Source: Deltaproteobacteria bacterium (GTDB lineage: Bacteria > Desulfobacterota > Syntrophia > Syntrophales > UBA2210). Taken from it: 38,741 nt of DNA. The position numbers were made by a program, and so were the translations under genes. The number at the start of each line of letters is the position of its first letter. Within the stretch, counting starts at the first letter, position 1. Shown one piece after another: positions 16,119 to 24,796 of this stretch. The stretch lies in NCBI GenBank assembly GCA_016933965.1, contig JAFGTS010000024.1, forward strand, positions 1 through 38,741, in the 5' to 3' direction. The notes under the pieces are model-generated. The model was not told where the DNA came from, did not search any database, and saw nothing but the letters and a program-made list of their open reading frames with translations.

Positions 16119-16808
16119 GTGAAGTTCGAAACGTTTAAAAAAATGGTGAGGCTCTCCACGGAAGACATTTCCAGGGAATTGTTTCTGGAAAACAGGGAGC
16201 GGATCAAGATCAAGAAGGAGGACGTGGCCGTCAGGAACCTCGTGAAGATCTTCGAAGCCGTCCTTGTCATCAGCAATCGAAAGGGATTCGCGGCGATGAG
16301 CCTCAGGGAATTGAGCGCGGAGGCCGGCCTCAGCATGGGGGCACTCTATACCTATTTTTCGAGCAAGGATGAACTGCTCGATATGCTGCAGGCGATGGGA
16401 CGCGCTATTACCGGACGGGTTCTGCGGGACCAGATATCCGTGGTCGATGACACGAGGGAAAAGCTCAGGACGGCGATCCAGGCCCATCTCTATCTGAGCG
16501 AGGTCATGCAGTCCTGGTTCTATTTCTCCTATATGGAGACGAAAAACCTGAGCCGGAAGGAACACAAAAAGGCCATCGAAGCGGAACTGTATACGGAGAA
16601 AATATTTTCCGACATCATCGAACAAGGTATCGGAGAAGGAGTGTTCTCCCCTGTCGATAAAGATCTGACGGCCGCCGTCCTGAAGGCGATGCTCCAGGAC
16701 TGGTATCTGAAACGATGGAAATACCGGGGAAGGAATGTTTCCGTGGAACACTACGCGGAATTTCTCACGGAACTTGTTGAGTCTTATCTTTTGTTGACGC
16801 GGTCATGA
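16119..16808 (+). CDS. TetR/AcrR-family transcriptional regulator
   Basis: A regulator of 229 aa with an N-terminal helix-turn-helix near residues 45-95: RGFAAMSLRELS-type helix 1 region (here KGFAAMSLRELS), then EAGLSMGALYTYFSSKDELL, the classic TetR recognition-helix pattern. The C-terminal half is a variable ligand domain. The N-terminal extension of about 40 residues before the HTH is longer than usual. The GTG start at 16119 follows GTGGAG. Its stop overlaps the kinase ATG by 4 bases. It probably senses an acyl-CoA or hydroxy acid and controls its own cluster through the palindrome at 14044-14053 (inference). Confidence 0.9.
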   Translation: MKFETFKKMVRLSTEDISRELFLENRERIKIKKEDVAVRNLVKIFEAVLVISNRKGFAAMSLRELSAEAGLSMGALYTYFSSKDELLDMLQAMGRAITGRVLRDQISVVDDTREKLRTAIQAHLYLSEVMQSWFYFSYMETKNLSRKEHKKAIEAELYTEKIFSDIIEQGIGEGVFSPVDKDLTAAVLKAMLQDWYLKRWKYRGRNVSVEHYAEFLTELVESYLLLTRS

Positions 16809-17887
16809 TGGAGGAGAGAATGGATGTGATCGATAAATCAGTGAAAGTCAGGGAAGGAGAAGAACTTGATCTCAAACCGGTCGAGACCTTTTTGAAGGAT
16901 TCCGTTCCCGGCCTGCAGGGGGAACTGGTGGTCGAGCAGTTTCCTGGAGGATATTCGAACCTGACCTATCTTATACGGGTAGGCGACAGGGAGCTTGTTC
17001 TGAGAAGACCGCCATTTGGCAGAAAAGCGAAATCGGCCCACGACATGGGAAGGGAATACCGGATCCTGTCGGCGCTGCATCCCCTGTTTCCCTATTGTCC
17101 GAAGCCCCTTATATACGCCGAGGATGATTCCGTCATGGGCTGTCCCTTTTACGTGATGGACCGCATCAAGGGCATCATTCTTCGCAAGGACCTTCCTCAG
17201 GGCCTGGCTTTTGAGCCCAAAGATGCTCGAAGGCTCTGTGAGAACCTTCTGGATATCCAGTGCCAGCTTCATTCCATCGATTACCGGGAGGCGGGTCTTG
17301 AAGATTTCGGCAGGCCCCAGGGGTATGTGCGCAGGCAGGTTGAGGGATGGAGTGAACGCTACCGGCAGGCCCGGACGCCTGACGCGCCGGATTGCGAAAA
17401 GGTCATGGCATGGCTTGCCGAGAAGATGCCCGGTGAAATAGACAGGGTTTCCGTTATTCACAATGATTATAAACTGGACAACGTGGTCCTCGACCCCGAG
17501 GACCCGACACGCATCACCGGTATCCTGGACTGGGAAATGGCAACCATCGGGGACCCGCTCATGGACCTGGGATCCTCTGTCGCCTACTGGGTGGAAGAGA
17601 ATGATCCACCGGACCTGCAGGCGATCCGCCTGATGCCGACCAATATGCCGGGGGCCCTTACAAGAAAAGAACTGGTGGAACGGTACGTTGAGAGATCGGG
17701 GATACCCATTGATAACTTCGATTTTTACTACTGTTTCGGGCTTTTCCGGCTCGCCGTCATCGCCCAGCAGATCTACTACCGTTTCTATCATGGCCAGACA
17801 AAGGACAAGCGGTTCCAGATGTTCATCTTCGCTACGAAGATACTCGAGGCTACGGCACTGAGAGTAATGGCGGAATCGAATCTGTGA
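16805..17887 (+). CDS. APH-fold phosphotransferase, ACAD10/11 kinase-like
   Basis: A kinase of the aminoglycoside/choline phosphotransferase fold, 360 aa. GGYSNLTYLIRV is near residues 45-56, and LVLRRPP supplies the ATP lysine/arginine region. The catalytic loop is HNDYKLDN (residues 219-226) and DWEMATIGDP (from Asp242) is the metal-binding motif. This is the pattern of the kinase domain in ACAD10/ACAD11 and of LvaA-type kinases, which phosphorylate 4-hydroxyacyl-CoA. ATG 16805 overlaps the regulator stop (ATGA). ATG 16820 follows GGAGGAG and is an equally good start. Drug resistance is unlikely given the catabolic neighbours. Confidence 0.9.
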   Translation: MMEERMDVIDKSVKVREGEELDLKPVETFLKDSVPGLQGELVVEQFPGGYSNLTYLIRVGDRELVLRRPPFGRKAKSAHDMGREYRILSALHPLFPYCPKPLIYAEDDSVMGCPFYVMDRIKGIILRKDLPQGLAFEPKDARRLCENLLDIQCQLHSIDYREAGLEDFGRPQGYVRRQVEGWSERYRQARTPDAPDCEKVMAWLAEKMPGEIDRVSVIHNDYKLDNVVLDPEDPTRITGILDWEMATIGDPLMDLGSSVAYWVEENDPPDLQAIRLMPTNMPGALTRKELVERYVERSGIPIDNFDFYYCFGLFRLAVIAQQIYYRFYHGQTKDKRFQMFIFATKILEATALRVMAESNL

Positions 17888-17933
17888 AACCCCTCCGGCG
17901 CCGTATCCGCGACTCGAAAAAGGAGGTTTTTCC

Positions 17934-18953
17934 ATGTATGAATTACAGTTTGACCCCGTCCTTTGCGCGAACTGCATGACCGTCGATTGCATCATGAAAT
18001 GCCAGTACATCGACATGGAGCTTGCAACGGCAAAGGAGGAACACGACAAGGTGGTCAGGGGTGAGGATTCGGCGATTCTGAGGAAATGCGTGACCTGCTA
18101 TGCCTGCGAAGAGTATTGCCCCTGTGACAATCACCCCTTTTATCTCATTGTCGAGCGACAGGAACAGCTGGATATTCATCCGGTCCCGAAGCCCATAGAA
18201 AAATCTCAGGTCATCATGATGGCGCCGAAGGGACGGATCGAGCGCCAGGAGGTCAAGGAACCGGTTATCAACCTCTGCTACTTTCCCATGCTGAAGCGAT
18301 CCATCGCGGGAAAACTGTACGAGGGAGCTTCGCTTATCATGGGCAGCGACATCTTCTGCAATCTCATGTTCCTTCACTTCGCCCGCAACTCGGTCATCAA
18401 GGAGCGGCTGCCGGCGATGATGGACAATATCATGGCCTATCATCTGGGTCCGAGCGGCGTGAAGGATTTTGTCTGCTACCATGACGAGTGTTACGGGACC
18501 TATACATCCTGGGCGCCGGCCTTCGGTATGGAGGTCCCCTTCAGGCCGATCCACCTTTTCGATTTTCTTCAGAAGCGCCTGACGGAATTACAGTCACAGA
18601 TAAAACCGCTGGGGATAAAGGCAGCCTATCAGCGTCCCTGCTCGAACCGCCTCTGCCCGGAGACGGACCGGTTCGTCGATGGTATTTTCGAACTGATCGG
18701 CGTTGAACGCGCGGAACGGGAATATGACCATGAAAACGCCCTCTGCTGCGGGGGTGTCATGGAGGCACAGCAGTTGTTCGACCTGGCTGAAGAGGTCCAG
18801 GGTAAGAACGTTGAGGACATGAAAGCCTCAGGCGCGACGCATTGTGTCTTCAACTGTCCCTTCTGTTTTTTCACTCTCATGGGGAAGGTGACCGAAAAGG
18901 GTATGACGCCCATACTGATGTCCGACCTGTGCCGCATGGCGCTGGGCGAGTAA
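17934..18953 (+). CDS. CCG-domain iron-sulfur protein, heterodisulfide reductase-like
   Basis: Redox protein of 339 aa with AAAGGAGG before ATG 17934. The N-terminus carries cysteines 11, 14, 19 and 23, and a normal 4Fe-4S motif at cysteines 52, 55, 58 and 62 (CVTCYACEEYC). The C-terminal half has CCG-type cysteine groups: CYHDECYG, CSNRLC, LCCGG and CVFNCPFC, as in HdrB/HdrD-type proteins that bind noncubane or cubane clusters. It lies 18 bases before the GlcD-like gene, so it is probably part of an electron-transfer complex with the next two gene products. Confidence 0.87.
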   Translation: MYELQFDPVLCANCMTVDCIMKCQYIDMELATAKEEHDKVVRGEDSAILRKCVTCYACEEYCPCDNHPFYLIVERQEQLDIHPVPKPIEKSQVIMMAPKGRIERQEVKEPVINLCYFPMLKRSIAGKLYEGASLIMGSDIFCNLMFLHFARNSVIKERLPAMMDNIMAYHLGPSGVKDFVCYHDECYGTYTSWAPAFGMEVPFRPIHLFDFLQKRLTELQSQIKPLGIKAAYQRPCSNRLCPETDRFVDGIFELIGVERAEREYDHENALCCGGVMEAQQLFDLAEEVQGKNVEDMKASGATHCVFNCPFCFFTLMGKVTEKGMTPILMSDLCRMALGE

Positions 18954-18971
18954 CGGGAAGGGAGGGAATCC

Positions 18972-20357
18972 ATGGACCGGATATATGAAAAACTGGCAGC
19001 CATCGTGGGAAAGGAGTTCATTTCCAATGCCCCTGAGGAACGATATCTTTATGCCCGTGACCAGGGTGTGCAGCAGGCAAGCGCGCCCGACTATGTGGTG
19101 ATGCCGGACTCGACGGAGGAAGTGCGGCAGATAGTGCTGCTGGCCAATGAGGAAAGGATACCCGTTGTACCCATGGGGGGAGCACTGGTGCTTTCGGGCC
19201 TCACTATCCCGCTGCGGGGGGGCATCGTCCTGGATATGAAGCGGATGAACCGGATCCTCGAGGTGAACGAAGCGAGCCATTACGTCGTCGTAGAGGCCGG
19301 TGCGTCACATGGAATGCTTCAGGCCTATCTGAAAAAACACCATCCCGCGGTGAAACACTCAGTGCCCGACGCGCCTCCCGTGGCGACCGTCGGCGGGAAT
19401 ATGGCCATTCACGGTTCCGGCCATCTCTCACAGAGCGAAGGAGGGTTTCATTCCGAGATGGTCACGGGACTCGAGGTGGTCCTCGGTACCGGTGAGGTGC
19501 TGAAGCTGGGGTCCTGCTCCACCGTACCGAAGTGGTTTTCCCGGGCCCCCCTGCCCGACCTGGCCGGGTTGTTTCTCGGATGGAACGGTACGACGGGGGT
19601 CATCACCAAGATCGGCATGAAACTCTTTCCCAGTCCGAAACTGAAGGACGTGATGATGTTCATGACGGAGGATATCGACTCCGTAACGGATATTCTTTTC
19701 CGGGTCATCGGTACCGAAATGGCCGAGGACATCGCCTTCTTCGTGTCCCCCATGCCCGCCTATTTCGACGGCTTTCAGCTGCTCATGGTTTCCGTCGTGG
19801 CAAATTCGGAGAAGGAGATGAGGATGAGAAAAGAGCTCATCCGGGATTCGGTTCAGTCCTATCTCGACGACAAGGAAGCGGGATTCCTTCCCCTCCCGCC
19901 GCATATGAAGGTGAAACTGGTGGAAGCGCCGCAGAAGAACCTGAGCGAGTTCGCAGATGTCATGAAGGGCGGCGGCTTTGAATATGTGGGGGCCATCATG
20001 CCCGTTGAGGCCATTCCCGAGGCATACCGCGCGGGTCTGAAGATCACCGAAAAATATAATATCACCTATTCCATGGGTGCCCGGGTCGTCGGCCGCGGTC
20101 ACTCGGTCATGTTCTATTACGCCTATCCCTTCAATCGGGCCGACAAGGAGAACATGGGAACCGTGGCAAAGGCCCTGGAGGAGACGAATGAAGCGGCCCT
20201 GGAGATGGGCGGCATTCCCTGGAAGACGGAGGTTTCGGGCCAGCAGCTCATACTGGAGCGGATGGAACCGGGGACGTACCACTTGATGACGCAGATACGG
20301 AAGCTTCTCGATCCCAATGGGATCATGAATCCCGGCAACTGGGAGGTGCGGTCATGA
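18972..20357 (+). CDS. FAD-linked oxidase, GlcD/D-lactate dehydrogenase-like
   Basis: FAD-binding PCMH/vanillyl-alcohol-oxidase family enzyme of 461 aa. PVVPMGGALVLSGLTIPLRGG (about residues 60-80) and VATVGGNMAIHGSG (about 137-150) form the FAD domain. The C-terminal FAD-oxidase domain ends NPGNWE, like the usual NPGK ending. Family members oxidise 2-hydroxy acids such as glycolate or lactate; some pair with ETF for electron confurcation. GGGAGGGAATCC precedes ATG 18972. The stop overlaps the next ATG by 4 bases (ATGA), so it is translationally coupled to the HdrD-like subunit. The substrate is inferred only from the family. Confidence 0.9.
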   Translation: MDRIYEKLAAIVGKEFISNAPEERYLYARDQGVQQASAPDYVVMPDSTEEVRQIVLLANEERIPVVPMGGALVLSGLTIPLRGGIVLDMKRMNRILEVNEASHYVVVEAGASHGMLQAYLKKHHPAVKHSVPDAPPVATVGGNMAIHGSGHLSQSEGGFHSEMVTGLEVVLGTGEVLKLGSCSTVPKWFSRAPLPDLAGLFLGWNGTTGVITKIGMKLFPSPKLKDVMMFMTEDIDSVTDILFRVIGTEMAEDIAFFVSPMPAYFDGFQLLMVSVVANSEKEMRMRKELIRDSVQSYLDDKEAGFLPLPPHMKVKLVEAPQKNLSEFADVMKGGGFEYVGAIMPVEAIPEAYRAGLKITEKYNITYSMGARVVGRGHSVMFYYAYPFNRADKENMGTVAKALEETNEAALEMGGIPWKTEVSGQQLILERMEPGTYHLMTQIRKLLDPNGIMNPGNWEVRS

Positions 20358-21514
20358 AACAGGAATACGCCGATATAGTTCACCGTTGTTTCCGGTGCGG
20401 ATGGTGCAAACTGCCGACGAACTACGTCGATTTCAATTGCCCCGCCTACCTGAAGTACCGCTTCGAAACATTCGCTTCGGGCGGGAGGATGTGGCTTATC
20501 AGGGCCTGGCTGGACGGAGATATAGAAACGAGCGAGCGTCTCGGGCAGATCCTCTTTTCCTGCGTGACCTGCAAGAACTGTGTCGAAGCCTGTGCCCTTC
20601 CGAAGATCAAGGACAGCCTGGTCGATATTTTTATCGCCGCCCGGGAGGACCTGGTCGAGAAAGGCGCTGTCCCCCCCGCTGTCCGGGATTATCTGAAGGC
20701 CATGAGCATCAGCGGCAATCCCTATAAAAAGCCCCGGGATGAGCGGAGCGACTGGGCGAAGGGACTCGATCTGCCCGAATTCACCGATCAGGAGTACCTG
20801 TTCTATGTCGGTGACGTCGGATCCTATGACGAACTGGGCATGAAGATGGCACGGGAGGTCGGGAAACTGCTGAGAGATACGGGCCTGTCGATCGGCATCC
20901 TCGGCTCCGCCGAAGTGAGCGACGGCAATGATGTGAAAACGCTCGGGGAAGCGGGACTCGCTTCGCACCTGATGCAGGAGAACATCAGGGTCCTGCGGGA
21001 ACGGGGAGTACGGAAGATCATCACCCTGTCTCCCCACGGGTATAATGCCATGAAGAACGATTATCCTTCACTGGGGGGACGTTTCGAGGTGTATCACTAC
21101 ACCCAGGTGCTCGGCCTCATGGTGAATGACCGGGTACCCAAGGGAACGCTCGACGTGAAGGTGACCTTCCATGATCCCTGCTACCTGGGACGGTGGAACA
21201 GGGAATACTGGGGTCCCCGGTTCCTTCTGGGTTCCGTTCCGGGAGTGCGCCTGGTCGAGATGGACCGTAACATGCAGAATGCCCTGTGCTGCGGTGGCGG
21301 CGGCGGAAATTTCTATACCGATATCCTGGGAACGGGTGCCGATTCGGCAAGCCAGGTCAGGGCGCGGGAAGCCCTTGACACGGGAGCCGACATCCTTGCC
21401 GTGGCCTGTCCCATCTGCCACAAGATGCTCGACGATGCCGTGAAGGCAGAGGGGCTTGAGGGCGCCATCAGGGTCATGGACGTGGCGGGAGTGGTAAATC
21501 TATCGAGAGGCTGA
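20354..21514 (+). CDS. Iron-sulfur oxidoreductase, GlcF/HdrD-like
   Basis: Protein of 386 aa with an N-terminal pair of 4Fe-4S motifs: CFRCGWC plus a later CP, then CVTCKNCVEAC. A C-terminal CCG domain has DPCYLGRW, LCCGGGGGNFY and ACPICHKML. It most likely accepts electrons from the GlcD-like flavoprotein with which it is translationally coupled, and passes them to a quinone, ETF or another carrier. No membrane segments are visible, so it is probably a soluble or peripheral subunit. Confidence 0.9.
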   Translation: MKQEYADIVHRCFRCGWCKLPTNYVDFNCPAYLKYRFETFASGGRMWLIRAWLDGDIETSERLGQILFSCVTCKNCVEACALPKIKDSLVDIFIAAREDLVEKGAVPPAVRDYLKAMSISGNPYKKPRDERSDWAKGLDLPEFTDQEYLFYVGDVGSYDELGMKMAREVGKLLRDTGLSIGILGSAEVSDGNDVKTLGEAGLASHLMQENIRVLRERGVRKIITLSPHGYNAMKNDYPSLGGRFEVYHYTQVLGLMVNDRVPKGTLDVKVTFHDPCYLGRWNREYWGPRFLLGSVPGVRLVEMDRNMQNALCCGGGGGNFYTDILGTGADSASQVRAREALDTGADILAVACPICHKMLDDAVKAEGLEGAIRVMDVAGVVNLSRG

Positions 21515-21524
21515 GGAAAAACAG

Positions 21525-22430
21525 ATGAAGGTTGAAGACATAAGAAAAGTATTGGTCCTCGGGGCAGGGACCATGGGACAGATGATCGCGTTCCAGACAG
21601 CCCTGAGCGGCTATGAGGTGGTCGTCTATGACATCGATGAAGGCGTCTTCGAGAAGGCACGGGCGCGGATGGAAAGAATCGCCTCGTCGCTCGTCAGGCA
21701 GGGAAAGGCCACGCGGGAGCAGGCCGATGAATCAATCGCCCGCGTCCGGATGACGGCGGACGCCGCCGAGGCGGCCTGCGACGCCGATTTCGTGAGCGAG
21801 TCGGTGCCGGAGGACCCCGCTTTGAAAGGACAGGTCTTTGCCCGGTTCAACGAGCTCTGCCCGCCGCGGACCGTGTTCACCACGAACACGTCCACTTTGG
21901 TGCCCTCACAGTTCGCGGATCAGACGGGAAGGCCGGACAAGTTCGCCGCGCTGCATTTTCATGACATCAGAACGAACAATATCGTGGATATCATGCCGCA
22001 CCCGGGGACGGCACCGGAAACGGTGCGGCTCATCGAGGATTTCGCCCGGAGTATCGGACAGACGGCCATCGTCCTTCACAAGGAATGGAACGGCTATGTG
22101 TTCAATACCATGCTTTCGAGCTGGTTCTCGTCGGCCCTTACCCTGGCGTCGAACGACGTCGCGTCTCCCGAGGATATAGACCGCGCCTGGATGGGTGTCA
22201 TGAACGTTCCCGTCGGGCCCTTCGGGGTGATGGACCAGGTGAGCCTCAGCACCGTCTGGTTCATTCTTGAATATTGGGCTTCGAAGAACAACGATCCCCA
22301 GGCGAAACAGAACGCACAGTTCGTCAAGCAGTATGTTGACAAGGGCTTTCTGGGGGCAAAGGCGGGCCGGGGTTTTTACTCTTACCCCGGTGCTGCATAC
22401 CGGCAGCCGGATTTTATTGGAAAAAAATGA
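21525..22430 (+). CDS. 3-hydroxyacyl-CoA dehydrogenase
   Basis: NAD-dependent 3-hydroxyacyl-CoA dehydrogenase of 301 aa, oxidising 3-hydroxyacyl-CoA to 3-ketoacyl-CoA. The NAD fold is VLVLGAGTMGQMIAFQ (residues 9-24), followed by VVYDID. SESVPEDPALKG and the catalytic-histidine region LHFHDIRTNNIVDIMP (His in FH) follow. The helical C-terminal domain ends in AKAGRGFYSYP. GAGGAAAAAC precedes ATG 21525, 10 bases after the HdrD-like gene. It is a stand-alone enzyme and not fused to a hydratase. Confidence 0.92.
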   Translation: MKVEDIRKVLVLGAGTMGQMIAFQTALSGYEVVVYDIDEGVFEKARARMERIASSLVRQGKATREQADESIARVRMTADAAEAACDADFVSESVPEDPALKGQVFARFNELCPPRTVFTTNTSTLVPSQFADQTGRPDKFAALHFHDIRTNNIVDIMPHPGTAPETVRLIEDFARSIGQTAIVLHKEWNGYVFNTMLSSWFSSALTLASNDVASPEDIDRAWMGVMNVPVGPFGVMDQVSLSTVWFILEYWASKNNDPQAKQNAQFVKQYVDKGFLGAKAGRGFYSYPGAAYRQPDFIGKK

Positions 22431-22457
22431 CGGACGGGCGGAAAACCCTCAAAATGG

Positions 22458-22483
22458 TTGACATTGCTATACGAGATTATAAT
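22458..22483 (+). promoter_or_regulatory. Possible promoter for the ADP-forming synthetase gene
   Basis: TTGACA (22458-22463) and a perfect TATAAT (22478-22483) occur in the 73-base gap before the gene. The 14-base spacer is shorter than normal, so it may be weak or dependent on an activator. Confidence 0.35.
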
Positions 22484-22503
22484 TGATCGGTGAGAGAGCT
22501 TGT

Positions 22504-23922
22504 ATGGGAACCTATTCGCTGGAAGAATTGGAACGATATTTTTCACCTCATCACATCGCCGTTATCGGTGCCACCCCGAACAACCAGTGGTTCGGCAACA
22601 TTGTAGCGAACGCCGTCGAAGCGGGTTTTACCGGCAGGTTCTATCCGGTCAATCCGCGGGCTGAGGAGATATACGGGGTCAGGGCCTTTCCGAATATTGA
22701 TGAACTGCCGGCGGAAGTTGATTTCGCCGTCCTTATCGTGAAGAGTTCCCTCGTGCCCGACGCGGTGCGGAAACTCAACAATCGTGGCGTCAAACATGTG
22801 CTCCTTGTTTCATCGGGGTTCGCCGAGGTCGGGGAAGAGGGCAGGAACAGCCAGGTTCAGCTCCGGCGTTACTGCCGGGACGAGGGGATCATCCTCATGG
22901 GGCCGAACTGCCTCGGTTTCGTGAATCCGGCGAAGAAGGTGAGCGTTTTCAGCGGGCGGGCCGTGGAGGGTGCGCCGTTTTCCGGCCATGTGGCCGTTGT
23001 AGGCCAGAGCGGCGCCACTTCAGAGGTGATCGCCACGAAGATACTGAAAAAGGGACTGGGGATTTCCCTCTATGTCACGACGGGGAACGAAGCCCTGCTC
23101 ACGGCGGAAGACTGCATGGAGTACCTCGTTCATGACGACAGGACCCGTGTGATAACCGCATTCATCGAGGAGTTCAGGAATGTCAGGAAGCTGAAGGAGG
23201 TTGCCAGCCGTGCCGCCGAAGAACGGATCCCGATCATCATATTGAAGATCGGCAGTTCCGCGAAAGGGAAAAAGGCGGCCGCTTCCCACACGGGGGCCCT
23301 TGCCGGGAATGACAGGATCATTGACGGCCTGTGCCGGCAGCTCGGGATCATCCGGGTGGAAACCATCGAAGAGCTTGTTGAAACCACCGCCCTGTTTTCA
23401 CGGGTCCCTCGGTTGCCGGCCGGCCCGGGTCTCGGGATCTGTACCTTCTCGGGGGGATTGTGCGGCCTCTATGCGGACCTCTGCGACAGGTACGGCATAG
23501 CCCTTCCGCCCCTGGAGGAAAAAACCCTTTCACGGCTGAAGGAGCTCCTGCCCGCCTTTGCCCTGCCTGATAACCCGCTCGATGTGACCGGCTCTGGGTT
23601 TCTCGGTGGTATGAAGGAAATAGTTCAGTCCATGGTGGAGGACGGGAACCTCGACCTGATCGTGCCCATCTGCATCCCCCCCCAGAACGAAGAGGATTTC
23701 TTCGCTCCCATTATCAATGATTCATTCCTGAAGATCCTGCCCACGGTGAAGAAACCCGTCGTGCCGATCACTTTCAGGGAGATGACGGACTATGCGCGAC
23801 GGTACTTCAATGAGAAGGGATTATTCTATATAGAGAGTCCCGACGTCGGCTTCAGGGCGTTGGCGCACTTCATCGGCTATGGTGTATTTTTGAAAAGATC
23901 GGCCGAAGGGAACGGAAGCTAG
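22504..23922 (+). CDS. ADP-forming acyl-CoA synthetase alpha subunit
   Basis: NDP-forming acyl-CoA synthetase of 472 aa, related to acetyl-CoA synthetase (ADP-forming) alpha. The CoA-binding domain starts HIAVIGATPN near residue 20. GPNCLGFVNP is near 140, GQSGATSEVI near 170, and SHTGALAG near 268 holds the His that is phosphorylated in the family. It would couple acyl-CoA and ADP + Pi to acid and ATP. The beta ATP-grasp subunit is neither fused (only 472 aa) nor encoded nearby. ATG 22504 follows GAGAGA; a TTG 22483 overlaps the TATAAT and is less likely. Confidence 0.88.
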   Translation: MGTYSLEELERYFSPHHIAVIGATPNNQWFGNIVANAVEAGFTGRFYPVNPRAEEIYGVRAFPNIDELPAEVDFAVLIVKSSLVPDAVRKLNNRGVKHVLLVSSGFAEVGEEGRNSQVQLRRYCRDEGIILMGPNCLGFVNPAKKVSVFSGRAVEGAPFSGHVAVVGQSGATSEVIATKILKKGLGISLYVTTGNEALLTAEDCMEYLVHDDRTRVITAFIEEFRNVRKLKEVASRAAEERIPIIILKIGSSAKGKKAAASHTGALAGNDRIIDGLCRQLGIIRVETIEELVETTALFSRVPRLPAGPGLGICTFSGGLCGLYADLCDRYGIALPPLEEKTLSRLKELLPAFALPDNPLDVTGSGFLGGMKEIVQSMVEDGNLDLIVPICIPPQNEEDFFAPIINDSFLKILPTVKKPVVPITFREMTDYARRYFNEKGLFYIESPDVGFRALAHFIGYGVFLKRSAEGNGS

Positions 23923-24072
23923 CCCTGTGGTCATGAGAAATTTTTCTTGGGATCACCGCCGACCGGAGCCGTTACAGTAACAATGCCGGTGAGACATTCC
24001 CGGTGCAGTAGCTGGACGCCGGTACATATCATATCTCCGGGCATCTGAGAGCCCTGCAACTACTGAGGCCTT

Positions 24073-24738
24073 ATGGATTCAGGAAGGATCGCAGCTTTTT
24101 TTGATTTTGACAGAACGCTCATCGTGGAAGAAAGCGGCAAGATGGGTTTCCGGTGGATGCTGGACCAGCGGATGATCCTCCCCGGGTTCATGATCAAGGT
24201 CCTGTTCTCCAGCCTTTTCTACCGGTTGAACCTGCTCTCCGAAGAACGCATGGTCCGGATAATGTTGAGTTTTTACAGAAACCGGCGCCTTGAGGAGTTT
24301 CAACCGGGTTCCAGGGATTTTTACCGGGAATACCTCAGGCCCCACTTGGCACCGGCGATCGTGGCGAGGCTCGAAGAGCACCGGGAGAGGGGACACCTGC
24401 TTGTCCTCGTATCGGGCTCGCTCCGGTATCTCCTGGAACCGGCCGCTGAGGACCTCGGGTTTGACCTGCTTCTCTGTACCGACCTGGAGGTGGACGCCGA
24501 CGGCTTTCTGACGGGGAACCCCGAAGGCCCCGTCTGTGTTCAGGACAACAAGAGACGGGCCACCCTGAAAATAGCTGAGCAGCATGGCCTCGATCTCGGG
24601 CGGTCCTATGCCTACGGAGACCATCATGCCGATATTCCGCTGCTCGAGTTGGTGGGATATCCCCATGCCGTGGAACCTTCAGGAACACTGGAGAAGGTCG
24701 CCCGTGAACGGGGATGGCCCATTCTGCGATACCGGTAA
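24073..24738 (+). CDS. HAD-IB phosphatase, SerB-like
   Basis: Haloacid-dehalogenase phosphatase of 221 aa. FFDFDRTLI near residue 8 gives the nucleophile Asp and second Asp. VLVSGSLRYLLEP near 117 is motif II. KRRATL (about 160) and AYGDHHADIPLLELV (about 180) are motifs III and IV. The family includes phosphoserine phosphatase and related phospho-lipid or phosphoester phosphatases. ATG 24073 follows GAGG. It stands alone after a 150-base gap. Human ACAD10 also carries a HAD domain beside its kinase and dehydrogenase domains, so a link with the 14102 cluster is possible but speculative. Confidence 0.88.
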   Translation: MDSGRIAAFFDFDRTLIVEESGKMGFRWMLDQRMILPGFMIKVLFSSLFYRLNLLSEERMVRIMLSFYRNRRLEEFQPGSRDFYREYLRPHLAPAIVARLEEHRERGHLLVLVSGSLRYLLEPAAEDLGFDLLLCTDLEVDADGFLTGNPEGPVCVQDNKRRATLKIAEQHGLDLGRSYAYGDHHADIPLLELVGYPHAVEPSGTLEKVARERGWPILRYR

Positions 24739-24796
24739 GTGCCTACGGAAAAGATGAAACTTCATATTCATGGACTTTTCATAGATTAATGCTCAG

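Noticed and set aside
16805-17887. Aminoglycoside or macrolide resistance kinase
   Set aside because: The fold is shared, but coupling to an ACAD10/11-like dehydrogenase and the catabolic setting indicate acyl-CoA metabolism.
15122-18049. Two minus-strand open frames of over 400 codons opposite the dehydrogenase and kinase genes
   Set aside because: Both lie opposite recognised plus-strand proteins and show no domain pattern or start signals.
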